A stretch of 64,000 bases of DNA from Sarcocystis neurona (Eukaryota; Apicomplexa; Conoidasida; Eucoccidiorida; Sarcocystidae). Both the position numbers and the translations under genes were made by a program. This document shows, one piece after another, positions 1 to 13,640 of the stretch; the first letter of the stretch is position 1, and each line of letters opens with the position of its first letter. The notes beneath the pieces were generated by a model, which saw only the letters and a program-made list of their open reading frames with translations, was not told the DNA's origin and did not search any database. Location: NCBI GenBank assembly GCA_000727475.1, contig KL647289.1:5336019-5400018 (forward strand). The letters are read 5' to 3'.

Positions 1-2788
1 GCATGGGCCAAGCGAGAGGCGGCGCCATGCCCAGGCAGGGCATGCGCTGGCGCCCTGACAACGGGAAAAGAAAATGACGCGCAGGTCACGATTCCAGGTA
101 AGAGGCAATGCCTCCCATTGCAGGCTTCACCAGCAGGATTGTTTGTCACTGCGTTGGGAAAAAGCCTCTGTACGGCGTAATATCGAAGGACTTCCAAACA
201 CAGATCCTCGGAGCTGGTGCGTAGAAGCAGTTGTGTGTGGTTGCACTGGCTACCAAAATATTACTTCCAAATCTAGAATGTAGACGTGGTATGCGACGGG
301 TAAAAGAAATACTTAAGACGTCAACGACCTCGGCTTCTGAACAGAAAACTAGTTAAGGACTACATAGACTTCACTCGGGCACAAGAAGTCACGAAGTGTC
401 ACGTCCGCGTCTTCCCCCCCCCCGTTTCCCCAGAGAATTAATGGCGGGCCTGATTCGTCTTCGATGCAGGACAACGGGACGGCGTATACGGCATTATTGA
501 GACCGTGCTGCGTAGGGTCGCCCTCACGCACGATAGAAACGTTTCCGGCGTATGGAAATCATCCGGGGTAATTTCACAATATTATTTAGAGTTCGTGTCC
601 CTGCACCCAGCTTTTGAAAGTTGATTGCTTAGAGACAACTTTCGGCAGCGTCTGCGGGGCAGGAATTGTGAAGAAGGAGAAAGGGGCATTGGACATCTTT
701 TTTTCATGACTACGGCTGCTCGTACGCAAAAGCGCTGTTCGCCGTCCTCAACATGTATACGTGAAAGTGAGATAGACGACTTTTTGCATAAGTGTATTTT
801 TCGCGGACGAGAACGTACGAGCCAATGAAGGCTGTATCTCGTCGCTTTGTGGGTGCGAATACAAACGCTCAGGCCCTCCTGATGCTGTGGTCAGAGATTG
901 TTTCCACGCCGGTGATCATTCAACAGAGCACATACTGATGTATCCGCCTGTCATTGGTCCTTACAGAATTATCTAGTACGCGTAGACTTGCCGCTCAGTT
1001 GGGGGCTCCGTACTTGGGCGTACGGGATTAGACGTAGTATGTACCGCACAGTGTTAACTTTTAGAAACTTCAGTGTGGCTCACTGAAAATCTCACCTTCC
1101 GTCTAAGGTGGGAATGCCATTCGTGTTGTTTGCCGAGAGGATCCCCCACAGCAATCTTTCGAGACCACTTCTTTATTACTACATTTTCCGACAAGAAGGG
1201 AAAAGGAGGGCTACGTCGCGATGCGTCACTGATGTGTGCTGGTGTGCCTGACTGCTGTAGATGTCGTAATGGCGTATTAACGAATGGTATCAGGACTGAA
1301 CTCCAGTCGTTTCATAATTAATGAGTACGACATCCTGCCCCAGTGGAAGTGCTGCGTCGGCCCGTGGAGTGACTGCCACGACCGAGTAGCGTAGCTACCT
1401 CTTTTACAGCTTCGTCACCTGTCACCGTTTAGCTCCTGCCCGTCACAAAGCTCTAGTTGACGTACCTGTTTGCCTGTACACAGCTTGCTTTGGCGTTTCA
1501 ATCATTCTTCTCAAAGCGAAGGGCGGCTCCTGACGACTGTATGATGAAGTTTTCTCAAGCTAACGTCCTTGTACTTTAAGTATGTGCAACGGTAGAGGGC
1601 AATCCAGAGAATATCACACATTAATATATCTCGGTTCTCAAACGTTGTCACTGAATGTTTGAGGAAGCGGATGGGGAAATCTTTAGCACGGAAACAGTAC
1701 TGATATCGGCTAAAAATTCCGTTGGTAACGTTCTTTCAGCGTGGTAAGTAGAGTGCTTACCTGCACCACACAAGGCACACACGGCGTTCAAAAAATTTGC
1801 GCAAGTTGCAGCCAGCCGTCGCTACAGCTGCACGCCACCTCACATGCGTTTTGCTCCGCAGCTAGGCACAAAAGTTACATTGGCAGTTCCTCTGCACAAC
1901 TTTCTGTGGCCTGCCCCTGCTGGTTCCTCTGCGTCTACGCCATAAATAGGCTGTTGACGGGCTCTTCTACTGGTACATCGTGCACTCCGGGGGCGCGTAC
2001 ATCTGCGGCCCTGTAATCTGTTAAACGTGCCGTCTTTTTAGTAATTGAGTGTTCGGTGGGAATCCATTACGGGGATTTTGATAAATGGCGCACCCACTTC
2101 GGAAGCCACAATATCGCAAGATTTATACTAACCGGTAGGTGCTGCGTGTGAACACACGCCCGAGCCACGAGCCACGTGAGGGCATGCCGCTGTGAGGATG
2201 GTTGTCGACATCTCCGTGTCCTTCGGGAAAGAGTCTGTTGCAAAGGAAGCGAAAAAACCAGTTTATACGCGGAAAAACCTCTACAACAGCAAAATATATA
2301 CTACGGCAAGGCGCAGTTTATCACAGAGCTTCAGTCAAACATTTGTACCTTTACTGGTGAACATACCCTTCACTGACTTTATTGTGCGCCCCTAGCTAGT
2401 TTTTAGACTCCGCGTTAGGCGATCCTTGAATTCGTCCTCGTACACAAGCACCGTTGTAGAGGGTCCGTATTATGGTGAATCTACGCAGCAGCGTTCTAGC
2501 GACCACGCCGCTGCTACGGCCGTCACTACTGCTTGCCCTGCAGGACACGCCGCTACCCTAACGCGAATGGCATTGGAGCTTCTAATCATTAGTGCGGAGC
2601 CCGAAGCCAGGATTGTCATGTGTGGCCCGATGTTTTGAAGGACGCTGAGCGCCAAGCTGTCGTAGTGGCAACACGTTTGGACGTAAACGACGCTTGATTG
2701 ACGTGGAACTCGCACAGATGTAACAAGCGGTAGTCTTTTCTTGTCCAAAACGTGTAAATCACTTCGAAAGTAATGGTGCTTCACAAAT
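1..2788. other. No convincing gene
   Basis: I see no open frame here with a coding character. The frames are short (none above about 104 codons), change frame without usable splice sites, and show no recognisable motif. There are no simple-sequence arrays and no tRNA or rRNA pattern that I could fold by eye. An exon of a gene lying mainly outside the window cannot be excluded. Confidence 0.4.
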
Positions 2789-2855
2789 TAGTGAGTACAG
2801 GGATGCATCACTGACAACGTTAGTGGTGAGCACAGAGATGCATCATCGACAAGGC
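2789..2855. repeat. Short imperfect tandem repeat (2 copies of about 33 bp)
   Basis: Two adjacent units share the order TAGTG..GAG.ACAG.GATGCATCA..GACAA. The first unit is 2789-2820 and the second 2821-2855. A related two-copy element built around GATGCACCAG occurs at 29668-29749, so this looks like a local duplication of a short dispersed motif. Confidence 0.55.
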
Positions 2856-4058
2856 TGCATCGACCAATAAATAGCACGTGGAAAAAAGTGTAGAATTTTA
2901 AGTGTACCATCGCATCGGAGGACGTATCACGCTTTTAATATGTTAGTGACGCAGTGACTGCAGATAGCTTTTTCGAGCACAACTCAGCCAGTGTCCTCGC
3001 CTTGTGGCCTTTCGAGAACACCGGTTCAAGGTCACTGAACAATGAAGAAAGGGCGTGCCTACGATTGTTGAAGGCACGACACCCCATATAACCCTTTTGA
3101 GTACGTTGCGGCAAAAGCATACCCGGCTGGTGCTTTAACCTTACAAGAAGAAAATGTGACACATCTGTCATCAGTACTTCTGCTCGCTCGGCTCTGTTTG
3201 GCTGAGCCGAACATTCCGCTCTACCTCCCGATGTGCTGCTCGTCTTCCACGGCGCCGACAGTACTTGCCGGCTGCCTGATCGTCACATCACACAGCGCGC
3301 TCCGCAGCCGCTAGAAGGTTGAGCTTCTTAGCATAGGCCTCCAGCGTCCTGACAGGAGACAATCCATTCAATACAGACACAGAACAAAACTTGTCATGAA
3401 GAGATCTCGAAGTCGTTGGCTGACGAATCAACATGAAGGGTCCTTGGTAAACTAAACATCTACTTGCAGGCCCTTTTGATTCCGTACACTCTAAAGCGTC
3501 TGACGTCGATCGCTGAACTGAGGAAACACTGCGATCCTCTGCGTACGCATGAACAGTATGTCACGTTAACCAAAGAGATATAAGGCAGGCGATCGACACT
3601 GGCTGAAGGGAGGAGGTGGGCTAAACGTGACGTAGGGCGACCTACGGAGGAATGCGGCAGGAACACACGAAAAAAGGCGCGCATTCAACCGCGCAGCTGA
3701 CGTGGCAGGAGGAGAGGGTAATACCAGCAAACCCACCTAATCAACGTTGCCCAGAGACGCTCGGTTGCGTACAACTAGATAAGCTTTCAACACGTCGCCG
3801 TACGAGCAATCCACAACCCGTACGCACGTGCTCGCTTCGGCCAAGAAAATGGAAAATACGGGAATCAATTAGACGATTTGAAAAGGAATACGCAGAAACT
3901 TGAACGAACGAAAGAAATTTCATCTTACTTTGGAATTCTAAGACTTCTACGACACCTACGTAGAGGCACCGAAAGAGCGGGACAACGCACGTCTGACGAG
4001 CTAGTAAAGGGTAGCGAATGCCTGCAAACCACGTCGCGAAGATGGCACGAATACAAAG
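2856..4058. other. No convincing gene
   Basis: Overlapping frames occur on both strands around 3.6-4.1 kb (up to 129 codons on the minus strand). They lack motifs, a persuasive start context or paired splice sites. I read this as intergenic sequence downstream of the minus-strand gene that ends at 4270. Confidence 0.35.
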
Positions 4059-4243
4059 GAAACGCATGCGTGGTCCTAGAATACGTAAATTCGCCGGGGC
4101 TTCATCCAGCGTTGAAACCAAAAAGTGCAACTAAACCTCACAGCACGAATAGAAGAGAAACGCACGCGTGGTCCTAGGATACGTAAATTCGCCGGGGCTT
4201 CATCCAGCGTTAAAACCTAAAAATGCAACTGAACCTGACAGCA
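4059..4243. repeat. Direct repeat, two 87-bp copies, period 98 bp
   Basis: Copy one spans 4059-4145 and copy two 4157-4243. They differ at only a few positions and are separated by 11 bp. Both contain the string ACGTAAATTCGCCGGGGCTT. The pair lies immediately downstream (in transcript sense) of the stop codon of the minus-strand gene ending at 4270, so it may fall within that gene's 3' untranslated region. No open frame is shared by the copies. Confidence 0.85.
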
Positions 4244-4269
4244 TTGTTTCAATCCCATCTAAGTAGATC

Positions 4270-7200
4270 CTACTTATGGAGCCAGGACTGCTCAGAAATC
4301 AAGCTTTCTCCATCCTCATCGTCTTCTAGCTTCTCCTTAGCGTATACTCTGCTCAGCGCTTCTTCCCGATGCCTGTAGGGAGGCGGAACAACAAAGAACT
4401 CCAGTGGGACACACACTGTCTTTTCGCTGCCTGTGCGTACGGTCCGACTCCGAGACTTGACAAAATCCGGCCTCCTTGCGGGGCTGATAATGTTCGTGGC
4501 ACTTTCTTCCCTGCTGCAGGGCTTTTGGCTTCTTCCTCGTGAGCTGGAGATCCTGCCATTAGAACTTTCTCCCACCTCTTTTTTAAAACTCAACTGGATC
4601 GGGACGCGGAGGGCCGCAAGCTGTTCTGTCTCCTGCCGACGTCTTTCAGTCTTCCTGCATGACTCAACAAACGCCTTTACTCTGGAAAAAAAGTTATCGT
4701 CCAGTTGGAAGGTTGTGAAGACCTCGTGTCTTGCAGAGCTATTAGCGTGGGCCATCAGCAAACCAATCGACCGTTCAACTATTACATCTTCAGCTAAACG
4801 ATCGTTAGTGCTACCTGTGTTCTCTTCGCCCCTACGCTGACGGCAACGGCGTCCGATTTGTTTGGGAATAGTCGAGCATGCGTCGGAGTCCTTCACCTTA
4901 AGACAGGAGAAGTTATTTCTACTGGGAAATCTGCTTCCTTGAGGTCTTCTGCCAAAACTTGCCAGCTCGTCTCTACCAGTATACAACCGTTTCTCAAGCT
5001 CATAAGATGCCTCTTCTCCTATCAATACCGTTGTCTCATTCCCTAACTTTTTATTTCCGTCCTCGCCTTTTTGCATGTCTTGGTCGCCGCAGTGACTGAC
5101 ATGAAACGCTGTCTGCTGAGTATCTTGTGGACGGCGTCCAAAGTTTCGCACAGCAGTTGCACGCTGTTCTTCACATTCTGTTGCTCGTGTACTCGTGTGA
5201 AGGGTGCTGCTGCCTGCAGATTCAGTTTCTTTCTCATTCTGCATTCCGGCCGCCTTGTGTCCAGGTAAGAGGCTTCCCCCCTCACCAAGCATTCTGCTGA
5301 ATGCCCCCAACACATCTGGGTCGCTGACAGGTTCCGCAGAGTCGCTGTCACTGCTGGACAAAGTTGTACAGCTGCTGTCCGTCGATGTGTCTTCCCCGCT
5401 AGAAGCAACGGGATTTCGACACATTTCCGTTTTGCGCGCTCGATTGGGCCGGGAAGGTTCGAATGCGCAGTGAGCGATAAAGAGAATTGGGCATTTGACG
5501 GCACTCACCCGTTGGAGCGCCTGCACACACGGGAAGTCTAACATCATCTCACTGGCCTTCCTCTTCACATGGTCACCAAGGTGTGCACATGCTTAAAGTG
5601 GAGACAGGCAAACACGAGGAGAGAATGAGAAGAACAGACCTCATTCTCACCTTTGAGGAAGTGCGGTTGTGCGAACACCAGCACGAACACGTGAAACAAC
5701 AGATTTCATTGCCGTGACAGGAGAATTTCGGTGGTTAACAGAAAAACGGAGACAACCAGGCGGAGCAGCATGCAGTACAACAGAGTACGTAACAAGTGAC
5801 AGAGAGACTAATTTTGCCCAAATGTGAACACCTGCCCAGCCTCCTCTGCCTCCTCTGCAATGTAAAAACCAAGAGGTCCTCCTGTATGACCGCGAGAAAA
5901 GAAACACCTTCCAAGATTTGACTGCGAAAAAAGGTTCGTGTAGTGGTGCGTATCGCGACTTGATTGCGGAAACAAATGACGTGCACTAGCGCAGCGTGGA
6001 AGTAAACCGTCCACAAATAACCACACCCCGCACGCTTTCGAAAATCCAATCTTGCACTCTCCTCCCCAACAACCAACCTGCCAAAAGGACAGACGTTCGA
6101 CAAAGGCGACGAGGTCACTCGTCTGAAGCCATCACCTTTACTAGGAAAGCGTGCAAAAGTGGTAAAACCGGAACGCATTACACACCAGGTAACTGCGGCG
6201 ACTCCGCAGCGTAATTGCTGAGTTAAGTATTGGTTTGGTAGGTGGCCTGGTCAAACAGGTGTATGCTTCTGCAGAAGACGCTAATATATATTTAGGAAAT
6301 CAGATACCTAGTGCGAGCTGCGCATCTCCTGTATACGTGCATACAAAACTGTACACATCGTTGACGAGAAACCGTATTCCAGGCTGTGCTTCCGGAGGTA
6401 CATCAGCGTAAGTAGTTTTCCGTGACCTATTTACAGTGATGCATACCTCGGATTCGTGTTCCTGCTGCTTTCGCGGGGCGGCGATGGGTGACGGACCTTA
6501 TCCCGCTCCCCTAATTGCAAATATGTATCCTGAATATACCGACTGTTCCACACGCACTTGCAACTACTAGCCCCCACTAGATAGGATGGCTTCACAAGTG
6601 CGTACACACACTGGAGATTTACAACTACAAAAGCGATCTACAAGCTTGTTTTGAGCTCGTGCCCACCTGTTTCACACCAAACGACTTTTCAAGTGTCGCA
6701 GCTATGCGTCTCCGCCTTTCCAATTTTTTCCTTCTGCCAAGTTGTAGAGCAGCTTCTGCTATAGCCGCCGCTCTTCCGCCTTCTTCTGGCTCGTCTTGAG
6801 GAACAAGCGTTAACGAAGGTAAGAGGAAGCCACGGATATGCTCAAAAAATGACTTGCTAGGACTATCGAGACCCAATTTTTCAAGAGATATGCTATCCAT
6901 TTTGTCCACGGAAAAAGGGAATAAATTCGAATTGCTGACGGATTCGCGCTCTTCTCTCCCGGTGCCTGTAGCACAGATAACAGCAGCTGCTCTGTCAGCG
7001 TGTGTGCTGGTATCTTGTTCATTGTGAATCACGGCATCGCACAGAGGAAAAGGGGTGTAGGATGTCAGATCGGACTGACTGATACGGTGGCTGCAATCAT
7101 TACCCTCAGAGTAAAGGACAAAAGATGGGACGCTTTTCGCTGGGTTTTGAAGGTTTCCACATGCAGGAAGGATGGAGTCGAGCTGCGTTACAAAAGGGGA

Positions 7201-10200
7201 CAACTGAACGGCGGCGCCAGAGGATCCGGGAGTATTACATTTGGAGCTCGCCTCATCTGCCAGTTCATGCACGACGGACTCAGCGTCAGATTGTGAAGGA
7301 AGCAAAACAGATGAGCGGACAGCTGTCAAAGCGACTGGGTTCCTTTGGCAATTGGATGCGGCAGTTGTCACTGGCAATCCCTCGCCAGCAGCAGCTGTAG
7401 CTCCAGAGGCTAGACATCTGGAGCCTCCGCGAGAAATCGGACCAGACGTGGCGATGGAAGCACCTCCCACACGTGACGACGGGTATACAGATTCCGCGTC
7501 TCCCGTCACATTCGAAAAGATGGTGCAATGGCAATGAGAGGTGCTAACAGGTTCTGGAAGGGCCAAACTTTGTTTCATATCTCTCGCAAGGTGCTGGGCA
7601 GGAGGATTTGACACTGTTGTATCTCTAGCCCTCCGAAAGGAAGGTGACTTTTCCTCAGCAGCACCGGAGTCAGCCTGAGTACATGCTCTGCAGATGCCTT
7701 TCTCTTGCATGCCCTCCTGCAGGAGCTCTACGGTGGTGTCCAAGGAGGACGTAGTGCATAGCTCTTCCAGGTTCTGATGAGCCCTCCAATTCGCTTGCGG
7801 GTTTTCACTTCGTCTCGTCTCTCTCAAGCTTTCAGGTTGGTCGTTGGCTTGGTGAGCTCTCGGGTCTCCGGCTGGTCTTGTATTGGCAATATCTGTTTCC
7901 TTTACAGGTATGTTTTCAGCTCTGCCGGACAGTAAGGATAGCTTTTCCATAGATTTCTGCGTTTGAGTCGACTGAGAAGCAAAGTGGTGGACTCTCCCTG
8001 CGTCCTTTCCTGCCTCGGTCTCACTTGCAGGTTGTCTTGGTGATGTAGCCTGTTCGCGCTGCCTTAGAGATGCACGGCCAGCTTTCCGAGGGGGGGAGAA
8101 CGGGAAAACGAAAAGAGGCTGCAGAAGAATGAGCCCTCCAAAAGAAAGCTCCTCCCCAAGAAGCTGATCTGCGAACTGGCAAAGCTGCAGCAAGGAAGTA
8201 ACATCTCAACCGCAGGCGGGTAACAGGTAGCTGGGTGATATATGCGTGGACCCTCCCATAGAGCTGGTCTGCATCCTGAGCTCTATGAATTCAGGCAGAG
8301 CTAGGCCGTGTAAAGATGCTGTAGTCCTCCACACAAATAAGCCGGTAGATCACGTGGGGATAAAAGAGGTGTGTTTTTGTGTCAGCTGTGCCAGCAGACA
8401 GCTATCCGCAGAAAAGTTCTGGTCTGTTTACGATGACTATGGAAGACTACAGGAGTGGCCTAAAAAACGTATCCCTCGCCCAATATTTTATAATCTGCTC
8501 CCCGAAACAAAACCACCTAGCAATGCCATCCACTCAGACTGTCGCAGAGGCTAATAAGGAGTGCATATTCATATAATGGAGATTTCCACACTCACGTCAC
8601 ATCGATGCAAGCTCAGCTCCACCTGCGGCCTGACTTTTCAGACAAAAGTGGTATGCGCGACGTCCTTTGAAGAACCACGCACAGACGATGCACACGTTTC
8701 GTGTTCAAGTTTCGCCAAAACAAGCACATTACCAAAATAATAGAATCTGCTGTACGGTAGGAGTCCACGTTGCCGCCTTGGGATAACAACTGAGAGTCAA
8801 AGTCACACTGCAATCAATTGTTGTCTTGAAAAGCTCACAAGCGACAGTACGGATTCTGACTTTTGATCGCCTCTGGGTAGCACGTCAGCTAGTTACTTCT
8901 ACAAAACGTAGTGTGGTGAGAGTGACACGTCACCCATTTATCTTGATTATGCAATGCTGAATTCACAAATGCATCCGCACTCCCGACTGCTTGCATCGGT
9001 GCTGAAATTTCTGACTTGTATACACGTACGATCAGTCTGAAGCCCTGACAGGTCTCAGTTCATCTTGCTGGTTTTACATTTCTCTTCCAACTGCCTAGCA
9101 GCTACAAATCTGGGGGACTGTCACCTCGATGACGAGACCGGCGGCCAATTTCACGGCAGACAGGAAGACGCACTGCGGTGACACTTCAAGACGTTTGAGC
9201 ACGAAGAGTAGCAACCGCCTGAACGAGGCAGCAGTCCGCCGGTAATCTGCAGCCGACGAAGGGCTGGTCTGTCTGGACGACTCTTCAGTGGCATGGCCAG
9301 TATCTACCAACCGCGCGTGCTCTTTGACAAGAGAAACCTCGTCCAGAGAACCGGCATACGTCCTCTCATCATATGATGACCGCAAGGGAATTCCATGTTG
9401 TTCTGCGTGCTGCTCTTCTGTTGGTTGAAGGGACTGCGCATTCCACCGCTGGACGCGACGAGGCGGGAGTGCAGCCTGCCGGTGCCTCTTTGACGCAAGG
9501 GGGCCGCTACAACATGAAGACGACGATTCCTTACGAGGAGAGTTCCCACTTCGTGGATCACGGAAGAACTCAGCTGAGCCCTCACCCGAGTCCCGTGGTA
9601 GTTCGCTGCAGATTCCGTAACCTGAAAGGTACGAAAGTGAGCCTCTTTACACGGTTAATTTTTCCTGATTCATGCACGTACTCAGTGGCGACTCACAGTG
9701 GGTTCAACGTTGAGAAGTACGTAGGACATCAGCGCTGCAGAACTAAGCGGCTGAAGCACGGGAATTGAAACTCTTTACAGTTGTGACGTGTCTGTGAGAC
9801 ACTTGGTACGCACTCAAACGCTCCTTTCTGCTCCATGTGTAGCACATAAGTCGCCACGCCACCTTCGCCGGCGGATGTCACCAAAGGCTGGAGAGAGCTG
9901 TATTCGTTTTTGTGCAATAGGCGACATCAAGTGTGATCGGTACAGATCACTCGTCCCAAGATTTGTGTACGAGATCCAATTAGACTTCCTGTCTGTAACT
10001 ATTCTACAGCGTCTGCGTTGTGTGTTGCAAAAATACCGTGTTGTAGCGTGGTTGACAAGTGTTTTCAATTTTTCAGCACACGGAATTCCTGAAATAGGAT
10101 ATCGCCGCGGCTCGTGCAAGTACGAAATGCTCGCTTTATGAAGACTGAATCTCCAAGTCTTCGCTAGCATTTAAAGAAACTACGTAAAATGGAGAATGGG

Positions 10201-11388
10201 CGCACAGAAAGTCACTTGTCAGACGTGGGCATCCACAGCTGCCATAAGGGGCAGCACTTGTGTTAGAAACGCACGGGTTCTTCTAAAGCATTGCACTATG
10301 CCGTCACGGCGAGTAACGCGTTCACGTGTTGCGGTCCGTGATATGCTAACAAGTTAGGTACGTGTACTTTCACTCTATCACTCTACACGTATGTGCTTTG
10401 CATTGCCACGCTCGTAGAAGCGATAGTACTTCGCTTCACAGACGGAAAATCGGCCTCCTCTTGGACACCTGGTGCGTGCATGACCACGATGCTCAGAGAC
10501 TACACTACTACCGTGTCTGTCCCAAAGCGTATCTCCGCCAGAAACTCGCCCACTTGTATAGCAGCAGAACATTCGTGGCCGTTCACTTGCCCTGGGATCA
10601 AAGTCGAAAGTCTTACCGGGGTATTCCATTGCCAATATGTTAATCTTTAAATGTTGGTGAAGACGCTCAAGATACACGGCGGTGTTCCCTAAGTCTTCGT
10701 CCAGTCCGTGGAAATGCAGAATGAGTGTGTCCGAGAAAGGCCAGCGGTAAAATAGACACGGAGTGTAGTCCTCCAGCCCCACCTGTGGGTCTCGGCTGAT
10801 ACTACGTGCCTCTGTGTCTTCATTCTTGTTTCTTTTGTCTTCAGGGGTAACAGTAACGCCCTCGGGGTGTTGGACTGCAGCGCCGGATGGAGATGGAACG
10901 ACGTTCTCACAGCTGCCGTGAGCCCCTTCCATTGTCTTTTTCTCCGAAACCTCAACCAGTGAAGTACTTGAGACGGTTTCCGTAGGCCGTGGGTTTTCCT
11001 TGGAGGAACCTTTCGTCGGTTGTTTGTCGGCGGTGGATTGAAGAGTCCACCTGACACTGTGCTCCTCAGCAACTTTATTTCTCTTCCTGTTGACTTGAGG
11101 TTCTACGGCCGAGAGAAACGGTTGCACGTCATGCACTTCACTTGACAACAGATTTTCCTTGCAGAGTGTCTTCGAGGAGTACGCACGCCCACCGACTGGT
11201 GAAGATGTGCTTGGCGAGGAGAATTCAGACACCGTGCACCAACATTGAGGAATGAAGCAAAGATGATCCCTGAAATCTCCACTACAATAGGTACTCTCCG
11301 CAGGCTTCCTCAGCGCCGCAAGAATAACGGGGAAGTCGCGTTTCAAACTCGTTTCCGAGCAGTCAAGCGCAAGCACAGATTCTTCCAT
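4270..11388 (-). CDS. Alpha/beta-hydrolase-fold protein (ABHD13/17-like) with long disordered insertions
   Basis: I chained exons 11388-10617, 9621-9125, 8789-8733, 8184-6678 and 5591-4270; all splice phases agree, giving about 1,380 residues. Exon 1 carries an oxyanion-type His-Gly strand (LILHFHGLDEDLGN, near residue 225) and ends in EYPG. It joins in phase to YGICSE, restoring the EYPGYG turn typical of ABHD13/17-like serine hydrolases. Exon 4 opens with FGGLILLQPL, resembling the strand after the nucleophile helix. Exon 5 has VSAVKCPILFIAH, resembling the strand before the catalytic acid, and near its end VPLEFFVVPPPYRH, a possible catalytic His. Between these pieces are several hundred Ser/Glu/Arg-rich residues. 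No clear G-x-S-x-G is found; a candidate Ser-Ser-Met-Gly-Gly lies near 8254-8268 but does not splice in phase. The start is the ATG at 11388; a further 5' exon is possible. The family call is inference, and the substrate is unknown. Confidence 0.55.
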
Positions 11389-13476
11389 CGTAGAAACATG
11401 TGCATTCCACTTTCACAGGGGCTATCTTACGTCACTTGAAAGTAACTCTAGTGATTTACCAGCGGGACTGTACAGAGGCGGTGGTTTCGCTGGTGAGGCA
11501 GACCAAGGATACAAGGGTAGGAAAGAAGAAGGCTTAAGGAACGGCAAGTGGAGAAGACGTCTACGCACACTACGATCAACAAAGGACGCGCTGCAACGCG
11601 CCCTGGCAATAAGCGAGTGCACTTTCGAGTGTGCAAAGTGGGAACATTTAGACTCCTCACAAGGTGAAAAGAAGACTACAATGTTTCATCGGTCGGCGGA
11701 CGCATGTTATACCTACCGACTGAGATTCCACGACTTGGTCGACAAGATCATCTATAAGGAGACCTGCAGTTGCGCCTTTGTAGGGTAATTTTTTGGCGGC
11801 AGACCCCAACGAAGGTAACGGTCGCGGTTTTTTTTTACTATACGGAAAACTAGTTAGCAGGTGAATTAGGAACAAGTATTCCTTTGGTGGGAACGGGCAA
11901 GAGGATCGCACACGCCCTTGCACAGAGTAAGCCTTCCTGACAGTGAAGCACTGACAGAATCAAGTATTATTTGTTCTACGAGAAAGCAGGGGTGGCCGCC
12001 CTCGAAAAGCCGCCAGATTTCTGCACGTGTAGTCAGCCCATAAGACCACCATAGATCGGATAGCGTCACTGGACAGACATGTATGAACTCTGGAGACGGG
12101 AGAGAAAGAACTTTCTTGTCCGTCATCCCGAACTCTGCGTCAGCCTTCCTACTTGCCCACTATAACAAACCGCCAGTGCAAGTTACCAAGGCGGCTTTTG
12201 AAGCAGCCGTGTGTTCAGACACACACCTTTGAACTTTATCAAGAGAATTGTCTCCGAAGTGCCCGTCTTGGTGGTCAGAAAAGAAATGCGCACCGCCACG
12301 GTGCTGAAGTCGGCGTCCGCGGTCACAGGTAGCCATGAATCAGGAAGAAGTAATAGTATTTCGGATCACCCCTCAAACTAGCGCGCACACATGTGAACTT
12401 CGAGCGTTGTGGTGTGGTCCCAGTGATAGTAACTGTCAGCACACAGATGTAACCTCGCTTTGTAAATCTAATCATGTGCGTAAGCACCAGAGAATCATGG
12501 TTGGTGTCCCTCCTGCGTCACCTATATCCGTTTTGTCGTTACCTTACAGCGTGGCGAAAGGGATGACCTATGCCCTGAACTTCTTCAATGTATTTCCAAG
12601 TCTGGTCTGCACCACTGGAGTGTACGGTAAAGGGAAAGTACAGTGAATGTGAAAACGTGACAACAATTAAAAAATGTCCACTGAGCACGTTCGCTTGCAT
12701 CAGGAAGTACGATATACGAGTATCGCGTAACAAGCACATCCGAAGAGGAAGGTAAAAGGCTTCGACGAGCTTTCCTTCGGTTGTACGGCTCGTCGCTGCG
12801 CTTAAGATTTCATGGAGGAGAGGCCGTCACGTGTGCCCTCCGGGGGGATCCGCACTTAACAACGCGTTCCCATTCCTCTCAGTTCGAAAGGGAAAAAGCT
12901 TTAGTTTCCACGATGTTGCGATGTGTTATGACTCCGGTTCGAGAAAAGTGGTGTCATTATCTGCTGGCACAGTATTCGACTTATCGGAGGCGTGCTAGGA
13001 GGAGCTCGTGCTGCCGTCTGCGACGTACGGGGAGTCTTCATGGCTTTCACACCGGTTCCTTTGTGATATTGTCATTTCAGTTCCCACGGAAAGAAGTCTT
13101 CACATTCAGCATGAACACGTGCATTTCGACAAGTGCAGTTCGTCTATAGCTTGGGTACCGTTTACTCAGAAGAAAAGTTAACGTAAGAGCTGCAGGTCTA
13201 TAGGCAGTCAATCGAGGGCGTAAACGCGACGCGCCAGACATTGTGCGTTTCTAAAGCACGGGAGTGCTCGACGCTCTCTCGTACAAGAGGAGGTCACCGT
13301 CTCATACTACGTACCATCGCGCAAAATTTGGCGCTCTGCCACTATCGTTCAAGAGAGTTCGGCGCGGTAACCTTGCCGTACACTAGAAGGTGTGCGGTCT
13401 GCTGACATCCGTGTATGAGACCGCAATTTGGAGGTGCGGGGCCTCCAAGGCTGCGCTGGAAATTACTACGTTTACA
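11389..13476. other. No firm gene; one open minus-strand segment at 12126-11866
   Basis: The minus-strand segment begins with ATG at 12126 and reads well for about 66 codons (containing LSDLWWSYGLTTRAEIWRLF). A possible GTCAGT donor follows within it. It could be a 5' exon of the hydrolase-like gene that starts at 11388, or a separate small gene. I could not join it in phase to anything. The remainder shows nothing I can support. Confidence 0.25.
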
Positions 13477-13640
13477 CCGCAGTGAAAGCAGGTGCCGGGG
13501 CAAATGCAAGTTCGGGGGGACTTCTATTTGCAAGACGTGCTGGACCCCCTCCAGCACGAGCAGTCGCTTGTCTGGGTAGAATCCAGTAACTTTCACGGTG
13601 CAATTTGTGCCGTACGCAGTCTTCAGCAAATCGCCCTGGA
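13477..13640 (-). CDS. Isolated exon-like segment, unknown protein
   Basis: This segment reads in one frame from an acceptor (TTGTTGCAG) at 13641 to a possible donor near 13477. The peptide contains TVKVTGFYPDKRLLVLEG followed by QIEVPPNLHLP, a beta-strand-rich pattern that looks coding. I do not recognise the family. A second open minus-strand piece at 14520-14310 (with NAGVWEVISNNSRSCRCWKI) may belong to the same gene, but no in-phase junction could be shown. Confidence 0.25.

Noticed and set aside
4433..4840. A 135-codon plus-strand frame
   Set aside because: Antisense to the terminal exon of the hydrolase-like gene, without motif or paired splice sites.
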